Position numbers and translations under genes: made by a program | Origin: CAVSZB01 sp964420395 | GTDB taxonomy: Bacteria > Krumholzibacteriota > Krumholzibacteriia > LZORAL124-64-63 | Reading direction: 5' to 3' | DNA: 61,615 nt | Assembly (NCBI GenBank): GCA_964420395.1 | Contig: CAYQTJ010000005.1 | Coordinates: 1-61,615 of the forward strand | The notes under the pieces: model-generated | Told to the model about the DNA's origin: nothing | Databases searched by the model: none | Seen by the model: the letters and a program-made list of their open reading frames with translations, nothing else | Part shown: piece by piece, positions 49,620 to 58,408 of the stretch | Layout of the letters: each line of letters starts with the position of its first letter | Position numbering within the stretch: the stretch's first letter is position 1

Positions 49620-51047
49620 TCAGCGTCCCTGCAGCTCTTCGATCCTTCGCTTCGCGTTGGCGTTCTCCGGGTCGAGTTCGAGCACCTTGCGGAAGGACGC
49701 CAACGCTCCGGCGTTGTCGCCGCGCGCCCGCAGGGTCTCGCCCATGCGGCGGTGAGCCGGCCACGAGTTCGGGAATCGCTGCACGTTGCGAACGGTCACG
49801 GCCTCGGCGGCATCCACGAAGCCTTCCTCGAAGAGGCTCTCCACCAGTCCGTCCAGGGACCTGTCATCGACGATCGACTCGCCGGCCCCGCCGCTGGTGA
49901 CCGCATCGTACTTCGCCAGGGCGGCTTCGACACCCGACTCCTTGCAGGCACGGAAGACCTCGCGGGCGGCGTACCTCTGCAACTGGCCCCAGAAGCGCTC
50001 GACGTTGCCCATGTGCTCCATGCCGCACCACTGGGCGCCCTGGTCCTTCCACACCGGCCAGTCCTTGATGTAGGCGAAACGGCCGTCGATGGTCAATTCC
50101 TCCTGCGCCTGCGCCAGGCTCTTCCCCTCCCCCGCCGCCTCCCCGACCTCGCGCCAGAGGTCGCCCATGTAGCGCCGGCGCGCCTTGATCTCCTGAAGCG
50201 GCCAGGGCCCGGAGGTGACGATCACGGTCTCGATGCTGCGCTCGTCGGCGATGATCCCATCCAGCACGCGCAGGGTGCTCGGGATGTCCAGATCCTGCCA
50301 CGCCATGGCATTGAGATAAGGGAGCAGGTGCTGCTCGTGGAATAGCAACCTGCCGAATAGCAGCAATTTGATCTCGGGGATGCGGGCGACCATACCGGCT
50401 TCACCGCGTGCGCCGACGCCGAGGTACTCGAGCTTGAGGGTCATGTCTCCGAGGTCGAGCGTCAGCTGATCGCCGAAGGTCCGCGTCGGCAGCGTGAGCT
50501 CGTAGTCGTTGCTCAAGTCGTCGGCCATCCGCTTGCAGGTGTTCATCCAGTTCTCTTCCGCCCTGGCCGCCTGCGAGCCCGCCTCGTGGGTGGGGAGGCG
50601 CCGGCGCGAGACATCCTCCTTCCAGCGCCACATATCCACCAGCGGCTGCAGGTGCAACCGGAGGTGGTCCTGCTTTCTGGCCAGCACGGCGCTCGCGCGC
50701 TCGTGCGCGATGATCTGCGTCCCCTCGTAGATCCTGCCGCCGCCCACGAAATCGAGCCGCTGGTTGGTCAGGACCACGGCGGCGATGTCGGTCCGACCGA
50801 ACTCCTGCTCGATCCGGCGTCGCAGGGCCCTGGCGACGTGGGTACACCTGCCGGTGTCGAACACGACGATGCCGTTCCGGGAGTTTACGGCGAGCTGGGA
50901 ATCCATGCCGCCATCGCCGACGATGATCACCTTCTCTCCCAATCTCGTGGTCTGGATCCCGGACTCGCTGTCCTCCTGCCCCACCGCAGGCAGGGACGTC
51001 ATCACGAGAGACACGCACAGCGCCATCGCCATCTTCACCGCAGTCAT
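49620..51047 (-). CDS. Exported metallo-beta-lactamase-fold protein with lost metal site and TPR tail
   Basis: 475 residues. Signal peptide to about 23 (LPAVGQ), then an MBL-fold domain (about 30-300; GEKVIIVGDGGMDSQLAV, GIVVFDTGR). The place of the zinc motif HxHxDH reads LTNQRLDFVGGG, with the histidines gone, so metal-dependent hydrolysis is unlikely. The C-terminal part contains at least one TPR (GETLRARGDNAGALASFRKV). GGGAGG precedes the ATG. It resembles the exported MBL proteins linked to quinoprotein relay or alkylsulfatase-like families but is likely a binding protein. It converges on the methyltransferase gene. Confidence 0.82.
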   Translation of the reverse strand: MTAVKMAMALCVSLVMTSLPAVGQEDSESGIQTTRLGEKVIIVGDGGMDSQLAVNSRNGIVVFDTGRCTHVARALRRRIEQEFGRTDIAAVVLTNQRLDFVGGGRIYEGTQIIAHERASAVLARKQDHLRLHLQPLVDMWRWKEDVSRRRLPTHEAGSQAARAEENWMNTCKRMADDLSNDYELTLPTRTFGDQLTLDLGDMTLKLEYLGVGARGEAGMVARIPEIKLLLFGRLLFHEQHLLPYLNAMAWQDLDIPSTLRVLDGIIADERSIETVIVTSGPWPLQEIKARRRYMGDLWREVGEAAGEGKSLAQAQEELTIDGRFAYIKDWPVWKDQGAQWCGMEHMGNVERFWGQLQRYAAREVFRACKESGVEAALAKYDAVTSGGAGESIVDDRSLDGLVESLFEEGFVDAAEAVTVRNVQRFPNSWPAHRRMGETLRARGDNAGALASFRKVLELDPENANAKRRIEELQGR

Positions 51048-51303
51048 GGCCCCTCCCGTCCCGATGCGTCCGCCCGGCTGGCCGGCCGAACCCCGCCCCA
51101 ACCTGCCTTCCCGCACGCGGTCTCCCGTTGTGGCCGGCGCGCGACGCCGTGTCGCCCCAGTCCGGTTGCCGGAGGGATCGTACGCTGTCCGGGAGCGGAG
51201 GTTTCTGATCGGCGGGATGAGGGGCGATCGGGGGGCGCCGGGCAGCCCCGGGAAATCGCCCTCCCGGGGCCCCCCACGCATCGGCACGATCCAGGCACCG
51301 GCC

Positions 51304-51477
51304 CTACCTGGACGCGGCGACCTTCACCTTCGGCAGCACGTCGCGCCCGTAGAGGCAGCACACGCCCTTCTTCGCCTTGGGCTTCAACGCAAGATCCTTG
51401 ATCGCCTTCTTCACCTTCGTGTCGGGCAGGCCCAGTTCCTTCGCGATCGCACCGGCAGTCAACAGGTCGTCGGGCAT
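51304..51477 (-). CDS. 57-residue helix-turn-helix-like protein
   Basis: The product MPDDLLTAGAIAKELGLPDT continues with KVKKAIKDLALKPKAKKG and a short cysteine-containing end (VCCLYGRDVLPKVKV). The first 35 residues have the helix-turn-helix spacing of DNA-binding winged domains, with a lysine-rich recognition helix. GAAGGAG lies ten bases before the ATG. The same kind of small protein is widespread in Deltaproteobacteria-like genomes according to my memory, unproven here. A two-cysteine pair could bind metal. Confidence 0.7.
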   Translation of the reverse strand: MPDDLLTAGAIAKELGLPDTKVKKAIKDLALKPKAKKGVCCLYGRDVLPKVKVAASR

Positions 51478-51562
51478 TGGTCGGTTCTCCTTCGCTCGCC
51501 ATCGTCTGATTAGGATCGTGATGCCGCTCGGCGGCGCGGTATGGTCTTGTGCGTTTCGGGCC

Positions 51563-51658
51563 TCATCGGTTCTGCGACTTGACGCCGCTGACGGTCACCT
51601 CCGCCGTGACCGGCGCGGCTGCGGCCAGCAGCAACAACGCAATGACGAGGCGCTTCAC
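51563..51658 (-). CDS. 31-residue signal-peptide-bearing peptide coupled to the propeller gene
   Basis: A GTG start at 51656-51658 overlaps the TGA of the beta-propeller gene (GTGA), so translation would be coupled. The peptide is MKRLVIALLLLAAAAPVTA, a full signal peptide, then EVTVSGVKSQNR. If cleaved, a 12-residue peptide is released. It may be a genuine short exported peptide or the 5' remnant of a deleted gene. No ribosome site independent of the upstream gene. Confidence 0.45.
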   Translation of the reverse strand: MKRLVIALLLLAAAAPVTAEVTVSGVKSQNR

Positions 51659-53046
51659 GGGGCGAGTTTCACGACGTAGACGTCGCCCCCGCCCGCGCAC
51701 GTGAGCGCGCCGCCGCCGAAGTCGACCGTGCCGAGGAAGTATCCGGTGCCGATCGCGTTGCCCGAGGCGTCGACGGCGACGCCATTGGCCATTTGCGGCT
51801 CCACGTCCCCGAACCGTTTGCTCCAGATGTGCGCGCCGCCTGCCCCGAATTTGGCGACGAAGAGATCACCGCCGCCCGCGCTCGTGAGCGCGCCGCCGCC
51901 GAAATCGGTTGCGCCCTCCAACCTGCCCGCAATGATTGCGTTACCCGAGGCGTCGGCGGCGACACCGTTAGCCAGCTGTACCGCCCCGTCCCCGAACCGC
52001 GCACTCCAGAGATGGTTGCCGTCGGGCCCGAACCTGGCCACGAAGACGTCCATGCCGCCCGCGCTGGTCAGGGCAGATCCCCCGAAGTTGGCGTTGCCCT
52101 GGAAACCACCCGTGAGGACGAGATTTCCGGAGGCATCGACGGCAACGGCCTCGGCCGACTGGGAACTTGCGTCCCCGAACCGCTTGCTCCAGAGGTGGGC
52201 GCCATCCGACCCGAACGTCGCCAGGAAGATGTCGGTATCGCCTCCGCTCGTGAGCGAGCCGCCGCCGAAGTTGATGGTGCCTTGAAAAGTCCCCGCAACG
52301 GCCACGTGGCCCGAGGCATCCACGGCGACGCCGGTGGGGAACTGGTTGCTCGCGTCCCCGAACCGCTTGCTCCAGACATGGGCGCCGGCCGATGTGAACT
52401 TCGCGACGAAGACGTCGTTGATCCCCGCGCTCGTGAGCGAGCCGCCGCCGAAGTTGGCGACGCCCCTGAGAATCCCCGCGACGATCACATTCCCCGAGGC
52501 ATCGACCGCGACCGCATTGGCCTTCTGGACGTCCCCGTCGCCGAAGCGCTTGCTCCAGACGTGCGTGCCATCGGACCCGAACTTCGCCACGAAGACGTCG
52601 CCCCAGCCGGCGTGCGTCAGCGCGCCGCCGCCGAAGTCGATCGTGCCCTCGAGTCCTCCCGCGAGGATCACGTCTCCCGCGACGTCGACGGCGATGGCGG
52701 GGTCATACTGATCGTTCGCGTCCCCGAAGCGCTTGCTCCAGACGTGGGAGCCGTCGGGCCCGAACTTGGCCACGAAGAAGTCCCGCTGGCCGGCGCTCGT
52801 CAGCACGCCGCCGCCGAAATCGGCGGAGCCGCTGACAGATCCCGCGACGAGCATGTTCTCCCAGGCATCGACCGCGACGGCGTAGCCGATCTGTTGCTCC
52901 CCATCACCGAAGCGGGCGCTCCACAGCTGCTCCCCGGGCGCGGGCCCCTGGTCGTCGGGGCCCGTGCTGTCATCGCTGCACCCGACGGCCAGGCAGACCG
53001 CACCCGCAAGCGACAACATTATGGCGGTTCTGCTACAGTGACGCAT
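51655..53046 (-). CDS. Seven-repeat SBBP-type beta-propeller lipoprotein
   Basis: 463 residues. The lipoprotein signal ends SLAGAVCLAVGC and is followed by SDDSTGPDD, a strongly acidic start. From residue 40 the chain consists of seven repeats of 61 residues (the last 58), each beginning HVWSKRFGD or QLWSARFGD and containing AVDASGN and DFGGG-LTSAG-D-FVAKF, the SBBP/beta-propeller pattern. The C-terminus ends directly with the last blade, so a closed seven-blade propeller is likely. The repeats are also close to identical in DNA. It is probably outer-membrane anchored and surface-exposed; the ligand is unknown. A GTGA overlap links it to a tiny peptide gene. Confidence 0.9.
   Translation of the reverse strand: MRHCSRTAIMLSLAGAVCLAVGCSDDSTGPDDQGPAPGEQLWSARFGDGEQQIGYAVAVDAWENMLVAGSVSGSADFGGGVLTSAGQRDFFVAKFGPDGSHVWSKRFGDANDQYDPAIAVDVAGDVILAGGLEGTIDFGGGALTHAGWGDVFVAKFGSDGTHVWSKRFGDGDVQKANAVAVDASGNVIVAGILRGVANFGGGSLTSAGINDVFVAKFTSAGAHVWSKRFGDASNQFPTGVAVDASGHVAVAGTFQGTINFGGGSLTSGGDTDIFLATFGSDGAHLWSKRFGDASSQSAEAVAVDASGNLVLTGGFQGNANFGGSALTSAGGMDVFVARFGPDGNHLWSARFGDGAVQLANGVAADASGNAIIAGRLEGATDFGGGALTSAGGGDLFVAKFGAGGAHIWSKRFGDVEPQMANGVAVDASGNAIGTGYFLGTVDFGGGALTCAGGGDVYVVKLAP
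51658..52929 (-). repeat. Seven 183-bp tandem repeats in the propeller gene
   Basis: Six full units of 61 codons and one of 58 codons fill the region, with conserved DNA blocks such as CCCGAACCG-TTGCTCCAG and GCCGCCGCCGAA in every unit (plus-strand wording). Copy number and unit boundaries follow from the protein repeat HxWSxRFGD at a fixed 61-residue spacing. Confidence 0.9.
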
Positions 53047-53671
53047 GCCATGCCCCCTTGGCTTGCCAACTATCCGACCAACCGCATCCTTGCCGTCCCG
53101 ACCCTGCCGCCGGCCGGCAGTCGGGCAAAGGTTCTCCCTGAGGCCTGGCCCGCTGCGGGGATCGGGCAGAGGAGCGCGACGAGCGCGCCAGCCGTGACAG
53201 TTGGATTGCGCGTGATGGCAACCCCCATTCCGCGAGCAGCCGGAGGCGAGGTCACCATTCTAGCACCCGCCCCCCCGGGACGAACCGGGAGATTCCAGAA
53301 TCGGGACGGCATGACTCTGAGATCTGAGGGGCGTGAGTGGTTTGATGTCAATCGGCCGCGGTCTGCCCCTCGGGATCGCTCCTGCTGCCGGCCCGCTCCC
53401 GGCTGCTGGACCGCCGAGTTCCACGCGTTCGTGTCGTGTGGCCGGAATCGAGTCGAGGCGGCGCGACTGCCGCTGCACCGCGTGACGCCGTTCAGGCCTT
53501 GACGTCGATGAGGGACCCGTTGTCGGCGACGAGGTGCTTCAGGTCGTCGGTAAGCTCCTCGATATTCCGGACGGCTCACCGGCGTCGTTTCGGGTCCGAT
53601 CGTTGCATGCGCGGCGGCGATGCCAAGGCCGACGGTGCGCCGGATCGGATCGACGCCAGGAGCACGGCCCC
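53047..53671. other. Gene-free stretch with a short coding relic
   Basis: No ORF with a ribosome site is seen. On the minus strand 53492-53575 encodes VRNIEELTDDLKHLVADNGS followed by LIDVKA and a stop, directly after an in-frame stop and without a start codon. Its ordinary amino-acid composition, unlike the arginine/proline-rich noise around it, suggests the 3' end of a former gene. The stretch also holds the upstream regions of the two flanking divergent genes. Confidence 0.4.
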
Positions 53672-54801
<1,130 letters not shown>

Positions 54802-54802
<1 letters not shown>

Positions 54803-54823
54803 GGCCGTTGCGGCCGACGGCCC
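54802..54823. terminator. Hairpin between convergent genes
   Basis: GGGCCGT pairs with ACGGCCC across eight bases, starting at the last base of the beta-helix stop codon and ending 15 bases before the barrel gene stop. No T-run. Confidence 0.45.
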
Positions 54824-54837
54824 CCCCGCGAATCCGC

Positions 54838-55476
54838 CTAGAAGCTGATGCCGGCGGCCACCAGCCAGCCGCGGTTCTTCAGCGTCACTTCATCGTCCGG
54901 ATCCTCGCCGTCCGACCACTCGGTCAGGCCAAGCGTGTAGCGGACGTCAAAGGTGATCGTGCCGGACGCCGTGGCGAAGTCGATGCCACCGCCTAACGCC
55001 AGGCCCAGATCGAGACCCTTGACGTCGTCGAAGTCGCCCTCACTGTCCCCCGAGGGCTCCTCTTCCTTCAACCTGGCGCTCAGCTTGAACGAGGGAACGG
55101 GCCCGGCGAAGAGGTTTGGGCGCATCTTGCCCTCCGTCGGGAACCGGTACTTGAGCAGGATCGGCACATCGAGGTAGTCGAACTTGAAGGTGTACTTGTA
55201 GCCGCCCTCCTCGTACACGGAGCCCTTCATCACGTACAGCAGCTCGGGCTGCAGGGCGAGGTTCGGCCCCAGGGCGAAGGTGAGGAAGCCGCCCGCGGCC
55301 AGCCCGCTCTTCAGGTCCGGGTCGACTTCGTCGAGCTCGGGGTGATCGCCGCCGAACTTGTACATCGCCAGGCCGACCTTGACGCCTTTGCCAATCAGCC
55401 CCGTGTCCTGCCCCGCGGCGGTGCCCGCCATGAGCGCGAGCGCCACCACCGCCAGCACGCCCAGCATCCTCTTCAT
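54838..55476 (-). CDS. PorT-like outer-membrane beta-barrel protein, paralogue of 44296-44931
   Basis: 212 residues. Signal peptide (to about 22, TAAGQ), then GVKVGLAMYKFGGDHPE, FLTFALGPNLALQPELLYVM, YLDVPILLKYRFP and LFAGPVPSFKLSA, ending GISF. The text runs parallel to the barrel at 44296, including ALMAG in the signal peptide, TITFDVRYTLGLTEW against TITLDVRRTIALTEW, and GWLVAAGISF against GWLVMAGVGF. GGGAGG precedes the ATG. Such barrels are eight-stranded; binding role unknown. Confidence 0.92.
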   Translation of the reverse strand: MKRMLGVLAVVALALMAGTAAGQDTGLIGKGVKVGLAMYKFGGDHPELDEVDPDLKSGLAAGGFLTFALGPNLALQPELLYVMKGSVYEEGGYKYTFKFDYLDVPILLKYRFPTEGKMRPNLFAGPVPSFKLSARLKEEEPSGDSEGDFDDVKGLDLGLALGGGIDFATASGTITFDVRYTLGLTEWSDGEDPDDEVTLKNRGWLVAAGISF

Positions 55477-55598
55477 CGATCCACCTCCCGTGTCTCGTCC
55501 CCCTCGTTGCGTCCGCACCCGAGGCGCACGCCGCTGCGGCGGCGACTCTCCGTCCCGGCGAGGCGATGGTGTGGCTCGCCGACACCGGTCGCCGCCCC

Positions 55599-55627
55599 AT
55601 TGTCCGCCCGAACAGCCGCCGGCACAA
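55599..55627 (-). promoter_or_regulatory. Promoter candidate for the barrel gene
   Basis: On the minus strand TTGTGC (55622-55627) and GACAAT (55599-55604) are separated by 17 bases; the leader would be about 115 bases. Confidence 0.4.
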
Positions 55628-55637
55628 GATGTACGGG

Positions 55638-55666
55638 TTGCGATCTCCCCCTGATGAGTATGATAT
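55638..55666 (+). promoter_or_regulatory. Promoter candidate for the LRR lipoprotein gene
   Basis: TTGCGA (55638-55643) and TGATAT (55661-55666) are 17 bases apart, 138 bases before the ATG. Confidence 0.35.
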
Positions 55667-55803
55667 CCCGGCTCCACCCCTGACGTTTGGGTCTGGCTGC
55701 CAAGTGCGAGCAGGTGGTAGACTATGCCCATCCGTGGGGAACCAGCGCATCGAGTCGAGTCACCGCTTCGCGCCCGTCGCGGGCAACCATGACGGAGGCC
55801 GCC

Positions 55804-56904
55804 ATGCGCCGCTCACTCTTCGCCCTGCTCGGGATTGCCCTGATTTGGGCTTCGTCCTGCTCCAAAGGCGGCGGCGGTGGCGTCGTGGACGATGACGAGG
55901 ACACTCCCCCGTCCCGGATCACCGACCTGACCGTGGCGCAGGTCACCTCGGCCAGCGTGACGCTCAGCTGGACCGCCCCCAGCGGTGGCGGCAATTCCTC
56001 GGCGGCAACCCATTATGACCTTCGCTGCGCCTCATCCGTGATCGATGCCTCGAACTGGGCGACCGCGCTGGAGATCGAGGACGAGCCCGCCCCGGGCTTC
56101 GCCGGCCTGCCGCAGAGCATGGTGCTCACCGGCGTCCCACCCGACACGGTCGTCTACTTCGCGATGCGGGCGTGCAGCCAGATGGATGTCTGGTCCGAGA
56201 TCTCCAACTCGCCGGTCGCCGTGGTGCCTCCGGAAACCGCCGTCGCCTTCCCGGATACAGCCCTCGAATCGGTGATCCGCGCGATCGTCCAGAAGCCCGT
56301 GGGCGATCTCATGCCCGTCGATCTGCTGGGGGTGACCCAGATCGTGGCGTTCGAAAGGGAGATCCACAGCCTCGAGGGCATCCAGTACTGCGTTTCGCTG
56401 CACCAGTTGAACCTCAGGGGCAATGCAGTCACCGACCTGGCCCCGCTCGCGCACCTGGCGCAGCTCTCGAACCTGGACGTCTCCGACAATCAGGTCTCCG
56501 AAGTGGGACCGCTCGCCAATCTGGTCAGCATGATGAACCTCGACCTGAGAGGCAACGCCATCCACGATATCAGCGCGCTTCAGGACATGGAGATGCTGAA
56601 TTTCCTGTGGCTGGATCGGAACCAGGTAACCGACATCGCCCCCGTCGCGGGCTGCTGGCGGCTGAATCACCTGTTCATGTCCGATAACCAGGTCTTCGAT
56701 CTCGGCCCCCTGGCCACCATGATGTACCTGGCCGACCTCGATCTCGCCGGCAACGCGATCGTGGATCTGTCTCCCCTCGTCACCAACACCGACTTCGGCA
56801 CGGGTGACCGCATCTGGCTCGCGCGCAATCCTCTCTCCGCGGCCGCGATCGACGAGCAGATCCCGGCCCTGCGCGCGCGAGGGGTCGTCGTGTACGATCA
56901 GTGA
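55804..56904 (+). CDS. Fibronectin III / leucine-rich-repeat lipoprotein (internalin-like)
   Basis: 366 residues. The lipoprotein signal ends ALIWASSC and is followed by SKGGGGG and an acidic spacer. A fibronectin type III domain (about 35-145; SRITDLTVAQVTSASVTLSW) precedes about six leucine-rich repeats of 22 residues (about 195-340; LNLRGNAVTDLAPLAHLAQL, LDVSDNQVSEVGPLANL), the bacterial internalin type. GGAGG lies before the ATG at 55804; a start at 55789 is less likely because the signal peptide begins at MRRSLFALL. It is an outer-membrane or surface binding protein. Confidence 0.88.
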   Translation: MRRSLFALLGIALIWASSCSKGGGGGVVDDDEDTPPSRITDLTVAQVTSASVTLSWTAPSGGGNSSAATHYDLRCASSVIDASNWATALEIEDEPAPGFAGLPQSMVLTGVPPDTVVYFAMRACSQMDVWSEISNSPVAVVPPETAVAFPDTALESVIRAIVQKPVGDLMPVDLLGVTQIVAFEREIHSLEGIQYCVSLHQLNLRGNAVTDLAPLAHLAQLSNLDVSDNQVSEVGPLANLVSMMNLDLRGNAIHDISALQDMEMLNFLWLDRNQVTDIAPVAGCWRLNHLFMSDNQVFDLGPLATMMYLADLDLAGNAIVDLSPLVTNTDFGTGDRIWLARNPLSAAAIDEQIPALRARGVVVYDQ

Positions 56905-56932
56905 GCGGGCGCCTCCCCGTCCCGCTGCGCCC

Positions 56933-58108
56933 TCACCTGCCGGGCGAGAACAGGCCTTTCAGTTCACCCCAGCTCGTCGGCCGGGCCGCCGTCACCGTGT
57001 CGTTGCGAAAGAGCTTCACCGGGGTGCCGACGGTCGGCGTGCCGAAGGCGACGAAGGCGTCCAGATCCCCGTCGTGGTCGGGGTCACCGAGGCTCACTGC
57101 CGTGCCGTAGGGCCCGCCCACGGACCCGCTCGGGCTCAAACCACCGGATCCGTCGTTCAGCCAGATCGTGGCACCGTTCGGGTAGTGCACGGTCAGGGCG
57201 TCGAGGTCCCCGTCGCGATCGAGGTCGCCGAGGGCGGCTCTGTGGCCGGGCGCGCCGAAGAGCGGCCCGGCTGCGACGAGCGCTCCGGCGCCATCGTTCA
57301 GGTAGACGATGCTGCCGAGCGACGGGTTCATCACGAAGACGTCCAGGTCGCCGTCCCGGTCGAAATCCCCCGACTCGACGCCGCCGTATCCCGGGCCGGG
57401 GCCGAGCCGCTGTCCGCTGTCGACGAACCCCCCCGTGCCGTCATTGAGCCAGACGGTGTCGTCGAGTTCGTTGGGTCCGGCCACGTAGACATCGAGATCC
57501 TGGTCGGCATCGAGATCGCCGAGCGACACCGCGCCGCTCACGCCGCTCGCCAGCGTTCGGCTGGATCCGAAGTGCCCCGTGCCATCGTTCAGCCAGATCG
57601 TGTTCGGCACCCCGTAGCTCTCCACCAGAGCGTCGATGTCGCCATCGCCGTCCAGGTCCCCCGATCGCACGGCGGTGGCCAGGTCGGTGGCCGCCCCCAG
57701 GCGCTGGCCGCTGTCGGCGAACCCTCCGTGGCCGTCGCCGAAGTAGACCACGTGCCGCGCTTCGTTGAAGATCAGGAGCAGGTCCAGGTCCCCATCCCCG
57801 TCCAGGTCCTCGAGCGCCGCCCCGTGCGCGCTCGTGCCGGTGAACGTGGCGCTGGACGGGAGATACGTCCCCCCGCCCTGGTTGAGCCAGAGTCTGCTGG
57901 CCGTGTGGTACTGGGCAACGAAGGCATCGAGATCGCCGTCACCGTCCACATCACCGAGGCAGATGGCGAAGCACGAACTGCCCGCGCTCAGATTGAACCC
58001 GCTGTCCACCAACAGGAGGGGACCCCGCCGCGGATTCTCGGCGCGTGAGGCCGCCGCCGCGAAGGAGATGCTCGCGAGCAGGCAGATGCCTGCGATGGCG
58101 GTACGCAT
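56933..58108 (-). CDS. Secreted FG-GAP/VCBS repeat protein with C-terminal SWGELK tail
   Basis: 391 residues. Signal peptide to about 20, then seven FG-GAP/VCBS-type blades, each with a calcium-loop DxDxDGDxD (DVDGDGDLDAF, DLDGDGDLDLL, DLDGDGDIDAL, DLDADQDLDVY, DFDRDGDLDVF, DLDRDGDLDAL, DPDHDGDLDAF) followed by LWLN/IWLND. It should form a calcium-dependent seven-blade propeller. It ends SWGELKGLFSPGR, the tail also seen at 5521-6123 and 46808-47461. GGAGAAG precedes the ATG. It converges on the LRR gene with a 28-base gap. Confidence 0.9.
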   Translation of the reverse strand: MRTAIAGICLLASISFAAAASRAENPRRGPLLLVDSGFNLSAGSSCFAICLGDVDGDGDLDAFVAQYHTASRLWLNQGGGTYLPSSATFTGTSAHGAALEDLDGDGDLDLLLIFNEARHVVYFGDGHGGFADSGQRLGAATDLATAVRSGDLDGDGDIDALVESYGVPNTIWLNDGTGHFGSSRTLASGVSGAVSLGDLDADQDLDVYVAGPNELDDTVWLNDGTGGFVDSGQRLGPGPGYGGVESGDFDRDGDLDVFVMNPSLGSIVYLNDGAGALVAAGPLFGAPGHRAALGDLDRDGDLDALTVHYPNGATIWLNDGSGGLSPSGSVGGPYGTAVSLGDPDHDGDLDAFVAFGTPTVGTPVKLFRNDTVTAARPTSWGELKGLFSPGR

Positions 58109-58408
58109 GGCGTACTTCTCCGATCGTCCGAGAGGCCCAATGACGTGTACGGGAATGTCAAGATACGGGCCGAGGGGGACGGAGAAAAGAGGGGCCCGAA
58201 AGCCTGACTCGCGGACCGGATCAGTTCCAGGGGGACAGGCCAGGACAACGTGTACGCCGGACGCCTTCTGCTGCCCGCGGTCGCTCGTCCCGTGGCTTGC
58301 CTGAATTGATGGCTGGTTGTAGAATCCGGCAACAAACTCCGGCCAAGCGGAATCAAGAGGACGATCCTGATCGGAGTCCCTCGCCGCTGCCGGCCCTCGG
58401 CGGAGGGG
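58109..58408. other. Divergent intergenic region
   Basis: No gene seen. It contains the promoter for the plus-strand lipoprotein gene and, on the minus strand, a TTGACA at 58163-58168 about 55 bases before the FG-GAP gene with no convincing -10 behind it. Confidence 0.4.
58297..58325 (+). promoter_or_regulatory. Sigma-70-type promoter of the 58409 lipoprotein gene
   Basis: TTGCCT (58297-58302) and TAGAAT (58320-58325) lie exactly 17 bases apart, 84 bases before the start codon. Confidence 0.6.

Larger units (their letters stand above)
55477..55803. other. Divergent intergenic region
   Basis: No gene is seen in these 327 bases between the barrel gene and the LRR lipoprotein gene. It holds one candidate promoter for each side and a TAGACT hexamer at 55718-55723 that could serve as an alternative -10 for the LRR gene. 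Confidence 0.5.

Noticed and set aside
51658..52929. 183-bp repeats as an intergenic satellite
   Set aside because: They are in frame and code for propeller blades of one protein.
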